Assembly (NCBI GenBank): GCA_020850375.1
Contig: JADZET010000361.1
Span: forward strand, 1-20,043
Source of the DNA: Phycisphaeraceae bacterium
GTDB taxonomy: Bacteria; Planctomycetota; Phycisphaerae; Phycisphaerales; Phycisphaeraceae
Length of the DNA: 20,043 nt
Direction: 5' to 3'
This document shows, piece after piece, positions 16,844 through 20,043 of the stretch (the stretch's first letter is position 1; the number at the start of each line of letters is the position of its first letter). The position numbers were made by a program, and so were the translations under genes. The notes beneath the pieces are model-generated. The model was not told the DNA's origin. It searched no databases and worked only from the letters and a program-made list of their open reading frames with translations.

Positions 16844-17482
16844 TTAGGGCTTGTACGAGTTCAGGTCGAGGCGTTTGGGCGTGTGGTTGGCGTGGTGGGT
16901 GACAATCATGACCGCCAGGCCGCGATTGCGGCATTCGCCGTCGACCAGGCGCTGCGTCGCCTCGGCCGCGTCGGTGTCGAGGGCGCTGGTGGGTTCGTCC
17001 AGGAGAAGTACCAGAGGCTCGACGAGCAGCGACCGCACGAGGCAGACGCGCTGCTGCTGGCCGACGGAAAGCTCGGACGCGGGTTGGTCGAGTCGGGTCG
17101 GTTCGATGCCGATCGAATCGAGCCATTTCGCGGCCTTCGCTCCGTCGTATCCGCAGCCGTTGGCGCAGCGGTAGGCGAAGGGACGCTGGAGGTTCTCCCG
17201 CACGGTTCCGCCGGTGAGCGTCGGTTTCTGCTGCATGAGGACGACCTGGCGGCGGAACGTCGGCCAGCCGATCTCGTCGCCGGATCGGCCACGCAGGAGA
17301 ATGCGGCCAGACAGCGGGTCGGTCAGGCCGGCGATGGTTCGCAGGAGCGTCGTCTTGCCCAGGCCCGAGGGGCCCGTCACCGCCAATTGCTCGCCGGGCT
17401 CGAGTGACACGTCCAGACCGCGCAGGAGCTCCACGCTTCCCGCGCCGATGGACAGTTGTTCGATCGCTAACAGCCCCGCCAT
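16844..17482 (-). CDS. fetA: FetA-type ABC exporter ATP-binding protein
   Basis: This 212-residue ATPase partners the FetB permease. It has Walker A GPSGLGKTT (37-45), Q-loop VLMQQKPTL (around Q84), signature LSVGQ (138-142, Val in place of the usual Gly), Walker B LVLLLDEPTSALD (D162, E163) and the switch His in VTHH (H196). The length equals a lone nucleotide-binding domain. ATG 17482 lies 10 bases after the ybaB stop, with AAGG overlapping that stop as a weak binding site, so it is probably cotranscribed with dnaX and ybaB. Substrate assignment (iron efflux) rests on the FetB partner family, not on this subunit. Confidence 0.9.
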   Translation of the reverse strand: MAGLLAIEQLSIGAGSVELLRGLDVSLEPGEQLAVTGPSGLGKTTLLRTIAGLTDPLSGRILLRGRSGDEIGWPTFRRQVVLMQQKPTLTGGTVRENLQRPFAYRCANGCGYDGAKAAKWLDSIGIEPTRLDQPASELSVGQQQRVCLVRSLLVEPLVLLLDEPTSALDTDAAEATQRLVDGECRNRGLAVMIVTHHANHTPKRLDLNSYKP

Positions 17483-17492
17483 CGCACGGCCC

Positions 17493-17861
17493 TTATTGAC
17501 CGAGGAATTGACTCATATCGGGCATGCCGGGGAGGTTCATCCCGCCAGTCATCTCGCGGAGCTCTTCCTGCATCATCTCGCGGGCCTTGGTCAGGGCGGC
17601 GTTGCAGGCGGCGGCGATGAGCTCCTCGACCATCGCCTGGTCGGCGTCGCTGCCCTGGCCGGCGAGCGCGGCGACGAGCGGGCGATCCACTTCGACGCGC
17701 AGGACCTCGAGCTTGCCGTTGACGGTCACGCGCACCGCGCCGGCGCCGGCGTCACCCTCGGCGGTCCGCTCGGCGAGGCGGGCCTGGAGCTCTTCCATCT
17801 TCTGGCGGATCTGCTTGGCCTGGCCCATCATCGACGCGAGGTTCTTGAAATTCTCGAACAT
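17493..17861 (-). CDS. ybaB: YbaB/EbfC family nucleoid-associated protein
   Basis: This 122-residue small DNA-binding protein is of the YbaB/EbfC family. It begins MFENFKNLASMMGQAKQIRQKMEELQARLAE, the helical N-terminus, followed by VRVTVNGKLEVLRVEVDRPLV (the beta-sheet with the usual NGK turn) and a C-terminal helix AMVEELIAAACNAALTKAREMM. The Gly/Met/Pro-rich tail GGMNLPGMPDMSQFLGQ is also typical. ATG 17861 is chosen over TTG 17870 because AGGAAGG sits 9 bases upstream and the family starts there. It lies 18 bases after dnaX, the widely conserved dnaX-ybaB pair. The usual third member, recR, is not present in this window. Confidence 0.95.
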   Translation of the reverse strand: MFENFKNLASMMGQAKQIRQKMEELQARLAERTAEGDAGAGAVRVTVNGKLEVLRVEVDRPLVAALAGQGSDADQAMVEELIAAACNAALTKAREMMQEELREMTGGMNLPGMPDMSQFLGQ

Positions 17862-17879
17862 CAGGCACAACCTTCCTGG

Positions 17880-19769
17880 TTATCCGTTCTCGTCATCCAA
17901 CTCGCCCGGAAGCACGTCGACGTCGCCGACATCGATCAACGGTAGAGGTTCAACGGCCGGCATCGCCTCGGCGGGTTGATCCTGTCCGGCCCCGGCCGGG
18001 CGGACGCCCACGAGCGTCGCGTCGAAGTGCTCGAGCACACCCTTGACCAACGGCCAGTCCAACGCCCGGCGACGATCAGCCTGCGAGGCCGCCGAGGAGG
18101 TATGGCCCGCCGGCGCCTCGACCTCCCCCGCCGGCGGCATCGCCAATTCGACGCGGACACTGCGGCCCACCGCGGCCTGAAACATCTCGGCGAGCTGCTG
18201 ACGCTGACGCTCGCCGACGAATTTCTGGATCTCACGGTGGCCGGGCTTGGGCGCGAGCCTCGCCACCGCGCCGTCGAAACTGGCGAGATTCAGCAGGCCG
18301 ATCCAGCTGGCCATGGCGCGTTTGTCAGCTGATTGCTCGAGGATGCGCGACCAGACGGCCGCGGGGGATGCGTCGGGGGGCAGGGGAGAGACGGGATGGG
18401 ATGGCTCGGGTACGGGGTACGGGGTACGGGGTACGGGGGAGGAGGTGGACGGCGTTGCGGCTGGGCGAGAAACGGTTGAAGCGGGTCGGAGAGTGTGCGT
18501 CCCTGTACCCTGTACCCCGTACCCCGTACCCCCCACCGGCCGCGCCTCGGCGGCCTCACTTACTTTTTTTTTTGCCCCCCCGCCCCCGGAAGCGTCCCAC
18601 GAAACCTCGCCGGCCAAGAGAGCCGTCACGTCGGCCATCTTCTCGGCCAGGGCCAGACGGACGAGCGTGGCGTCGAGCAGGGCGCGGGGGTGCGAGCTGC
18701 TCTTGGCTGATCGTTGGAGGTTCTCGCACAGGGCGATCATGTAGACGAGGCCGGCGGCGTCGAACTTCTTGGCCTGGTCGGCGGCCTGCTGGCGGGCCTC
18801 GGTGGAGAGCTCGACCAACTCGCTGTCGGGGCCGCAGACGGCGAGCAGGGTCATCTGGTGCAGGCGTTCGACGAGCGACTCGATGAGTTGGTCGAGGCTG
18901 ATGCCGCGGTCGAGCAGTTCGCCGGCTTTTTGCAGGGACACCGCCACGTCGCCGGCGGCCAGGGCGTCGATCAGGTCCGTGATGAGCTGGGCGGGCGGCA
19001 GGCCGAGCATCTGCGAGAGGAGTTCACCCGTCAGCGGCGACTGGCCGGCGGCGAGCAGGCGATCAAGCAGCGAGAGTGCGTCGCGCATCGAGCCGTTGCC
19101 GAGGCGAGCGACCTGCCAGACGACTTCCTCCTCGGCCTGGACTTTCTCCTTGGCGAGGATCTCCTTGAGGTGGTCGGCGATGGCGGCGGTCGAGATGCTG
19201 CGGAAGTCGAAGCGCTGGCAGCGTGACTGGATGGTGGCGGGGACCTTGTGCACCTCGGTGGTGCAGAGGATGAACTTGACGTGAGCGGGGGGCTCCTCCA
19301 TGGTCTTGAGCAGCGCGTTGAAGGCGGCGGTCGAGAGCATGTGGACTTCGTCGATGATGTAGATCTTGTAGCGGGCCTGGTTGGTGGGCGACAGGCCGGC
19401 GCCGGCGATGAGCTGGCGGGCCTCCTCGACGCGGTTGTTGCTGGCGCCGTCGATCTCGATGACGTTGAGGTCCTCGCCGCGCATGATGGCGTCGGCCATG
19501 CGCTGCTGCACGTCCTTGGGGGGGTAGTCCCACTTGTCGGAGGTTCCGGGGGTCGGGGCGTCGGCGACGGTGGCCGGGGCGTTTAAGGCGCGGGCGAGGA
19601 TGCGGGCCATGGAGGTCTTGCCGACGCCGCGCGTGCCGGTGAAGAGGTAGGCGTGGGCGACACGGCCGCTGGCGATGGCGCTGATGAGCGTGCGGGCGAT
19701 GGGCTCTTGTCCCACCACCTGGCTGAACGTCACCGAGCGATATCGGCGGGCAAGGACCGTGTATGCCAT
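17880..19769 (-). CDS. dnaX: DNA polymerase III subunit tau (and probably gamma)
   Basis: This 629-residue clamp-loader ATPase starts MAYTVLARRYRSVTFSQVVGQ. It has Walker A GTRGVGKTS (45-53), Walker B IYIIDEVHML (D140, E141), sensor-1 region ILCTTE (about 167-172) and the SRC motif (182-184) with the arginine finger. The lid and collar domains extend to about 390. The zinc module between Walker A and VIEIDGASNN has no cysteine; the only Cys up to residue 190 are C169 and C184. After the collar come GGGGAKKK (395-402) at an A10 slippery run, a Pro/Thr-rich linker containing the heptamer inverted repeat (413-454), and a C-terminal tau domain from about 475. ATG 19769 is chosen because the family starts there; upstream frame continuation overlaps the SRP RNA. 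Confidence 0.97.
   Translation of the reverse strand: MAYTVLARRYRSVTFSQVVGQEPIARTLISAIASGRVAHAYLFTGTRGVGKTSMARILARALNAPATVADAPTPGTSDKWDYPPKDVQQRMADAIMRGEDLNVIEIDGASNNRVEEARQLIAGAGLSPTNQARYKIYIIDEVHMLSTAAFNALLKTMEEPPAHVKFILCTTEVHKVPATIQSRCQRFDFRSISTAAIADHLKEILAKEKVQAEEEVVWQVARLGNGSMRDALSLLDRLLAAGQSPLTGELLSQMLGLPPAQLITDLIDALAAGDVAVSLQKAGELLDRGISLDQLIESLVERLHQMTLLAVCGPDSELVELSTEARQQAADQAKKFDAAGLVYMIALCENLQRSAKSSSHPRALLDATLVRLALAEKMADVTALLAGEVSWDASGGGGAKKKVSEAAEARPVGGTGYGVQGTGTHTLRPASTVSRPAATPSTSSPVPRTPYPVPEPSHPVSPLPPDASPAAVWSRILEQSADKRAMASWIGLLNLASFDGAVARLAPKPGHREIQKFVGERQRQQLAEMFQAAVGRSVRVELAMPPAGEVEAPAGHTSSAASQADRRRALDWPLVKGVLEHFDATLVGVRPAGAGQDQPAEAMPAVEPLPLIDVGDVDVLPGELDDENG
18408..18531. repeat. 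inverted array of GTAC heptamers inside the dnaX linker
   Basis: Four perfect tandem GGGTACG heptamers occupy 18408-18435. Four inverted copies, two TGTACCC and two CGTACCC, occupy 18504-18531. The arms can pair over about 28 bases with two mismatched or wobble positions, around a 68-base loop. The element is a multiple of three overall and leaves dnaX open, encoding about residues 413-454 (VGGTGYGVQGTGT at one end, PVPRTPYPVPEP at the other). It looks like an inserted palindromic repeat tolerated in an unstructured linker. I do not know a named family for it. Confidence 0.85.
18538..18555 (-). other. GC hairpin directly after the dnaX slippage site
   Basis: On the coding strand GGCCGC, loop CGAGGC, GCGGCC form a perfect 6-bp all-GC hairpin starting immediately after the out-of-frame TGA, 8 bases beyond the A run. 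Its place matches the stimulatory stem-loop of E. coli dnaX frameshifting. A second, larger potential stem (18408-18531) follows within 7 bases. Confidence 0.6.
18556..18573 (-). promoter_or_regulatory. probable programmed slippage site producing gamma
   Basis: On the coding strand the frame reads GCA AAA AAA AAA GTA AGT GAG. The A10 run occupies 18573 to 18564. One extra A, or a -1 shift, reads AGT AAG TGA and stops after two residues; loss of one A, or a +1 shift, reads AAG TAA and stops at once. Either gives a gamma-like product of 402-404 residues ending just after the collar domain. E. coli uses A AAA AAG with a -1 ribosomal shift; Thermus uses an A9 run with transcriptional slippage. 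This site resembles both. Production of gamma is inferred, not seen. Confidence 0.75.
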
Positions 19770-19930
19770 GGCGAGCCACAAGTTCAGGTGCGAAGAGCCA
19801 TCAGAACCATTCACCACGGAGGACACGGAGTAAGCCAACATGCTCCAAAGAGAAAGACTTCTTCTGGATCGCCTCGGTGATCTCCGTGTTCTCCGTGGCA
19901 AGAGTCCTTGGATGAGGCAAACCATCGCGC
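19770..19930 (-). other. ffs-dnaX intergenic region
   Basis: These 161 bases hold the palindromic repeat and no gene. I see no clear promoter or Shine-Dalgarno for dnaX; the 35 bases before its ATG lack a purine run, so dnaX may use a weak or leaderless-type start. An open minus-strand frame through this stretch into the SRP RNA is not coding. Confidence 0.5.
19814..19898. repeat. CCACGGAG palindromic repeat element between ffs and dnaX
   Basis: CCACGGAGGACACGGAG (19814-19830) is inverted as CTCCGTGTTCTCCGTGG (19882-19898): 17 pairs with a single G-T position, around a 51-base loop of lower GC. Each arm holds two CACGGAG units 2 bases apart. Elements of this type are, as I recall, dispersed between genes of planctomycetes and some other bacteria. 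Its place between the SRP RNA and dnaX could let it act as a terminator-like or processing structure, but no T-tract follows either arm. Confidence 0.8.
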
Positions 19931-20043
19931 GGACAGGCGGCCAGGACACCGGCGGCACCGGGCCGACGCCCCTTAGGGCTGCTCCGGTCAAGGCCTGACC
20001 CGGTTCGAGGGCCAACCCGTGCACCGGGCCCGGCCATCTGTCC
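19931..20043 (-). ncRNA. ffs: signal recognition particle RNA, small bacterial (4.5S) type
   Basis: Read on the minus strand, the 5' end GGACAG (20043-20038) pairs with CTGTCC at the 3' end (19936-19931), and GGCC pairs with GGCC just inside. The apex carries the SRP core: GGGTCAGGCC, loop TTGACC, GGAGCAGCCC, matching the conserved TCAGG symmetric loop and AGCAGCC asymmetric loop that bind Ffh. The apical loop is a UUGACC hexaloop closed by CC/GG instead of the common GGAA tetraloop. The length of about 113 nt fits a 4.5S RNA without an Alu domain. The 5' end is at, or just beyond, the window edge. The neighbouring dnaX is a common position for this gene. Confidence 0.9.

Noticed and set aside
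15998..17407. 469-residue open frame on the plus strand
   Set aside because: It is the mirror of fetB and fetA, whose motifs are complete; its composition (His/Gly/Asp-rich) is that of a shadow frame.
18408..18531. CRISPR-like array
   Set aside because: The units are contiguous 7-base repeats in inverted orientation without spacers, inside a coding gene.
19770..20024. N-terminal extension of dnaX by 85 residues
   Set aside because: It would run through the SRP RNA and the palindromic repeat; the DnaX family starts at MAYTVLARRYRS.

Overview
The window is GC-rich bacterial chromosome with 17 convincing protein genes plus one doubtful short ORF, a partial tRNA and an SRP RNA. The CCACGGAG-type palindromic repeat, the long GC-rich genes and the mix of FkbM methyltransferases and GT4 glycosyltransferases suggest a planctomycete, perhaps a Phycisphaerae-like one. 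That assignment is inference; no 16S gene or other decisive marker is present.

Left edge (1-645): the 3' half of a tRNA-Gly(CCC), a probable terminator at 176-217, a strong bidirectional terminator-like hairpin at 332-370, and a leader with no clear gene. One short minus-strand ORF (87-290) has an excellent Shine-Dalgarno but no recognisable family.

Centre (646-16086, + strand): a run of 13 genes, mostly overlapping at stop/start by 4 bases. It encodes an ABC-transporter-dependent surface polysaccharide system: Wzm-type permease, Wzt-type ATPase with a C-terminal glycan-binding-like domain, one FkbM and two class I methyltransferases, a CapA-like metallophosphatase-fold protein, an asparagine-synthetase-like protein without its glutaminase domain, one GT-A (family 2-like) glycosyltransferase, four stand-alone GT4 glycosyltransferases, and a 752-residue GT4-FkbM fusion. 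The likely logic is assembly of a lipid-linked glycan in the cytoplasm, methylation or other capping, recognition of the cap by the Wzt C-terminal domain, and export by Wzm/Wzt. No initiating sugar-phosphate transferase, flippase/polymerase pair or nucleotide-sugar gene is present, so the locus probably continues elsewhere.

Right (16031-20043, - strand): a housekeeping cluster read as ffs (SRP RNA) - dnaX - ybaB - fetA - fetB. It meets the polysaccharide cluster tail to tail with a 56-base overlap. The classic dnaX-ybaB-recR order is altered: recR is absent and a FetAB-type ABC exporter follows ybaB.

The most interesting element is in dnaX. A run of ten A on the coding strand is followed at once by stop codons in both alternative frames (GTAAGTGA) and then by a 6-bp GC hairpin. 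This is the layout expected for programmed slippage making a short gamma beside full-length tau. Just downstream, the tau linker carries a large inverted repeat built from four GGGTACG heptamers on each arm. The same DnaX has lost all cysteines of the usual zinc module.
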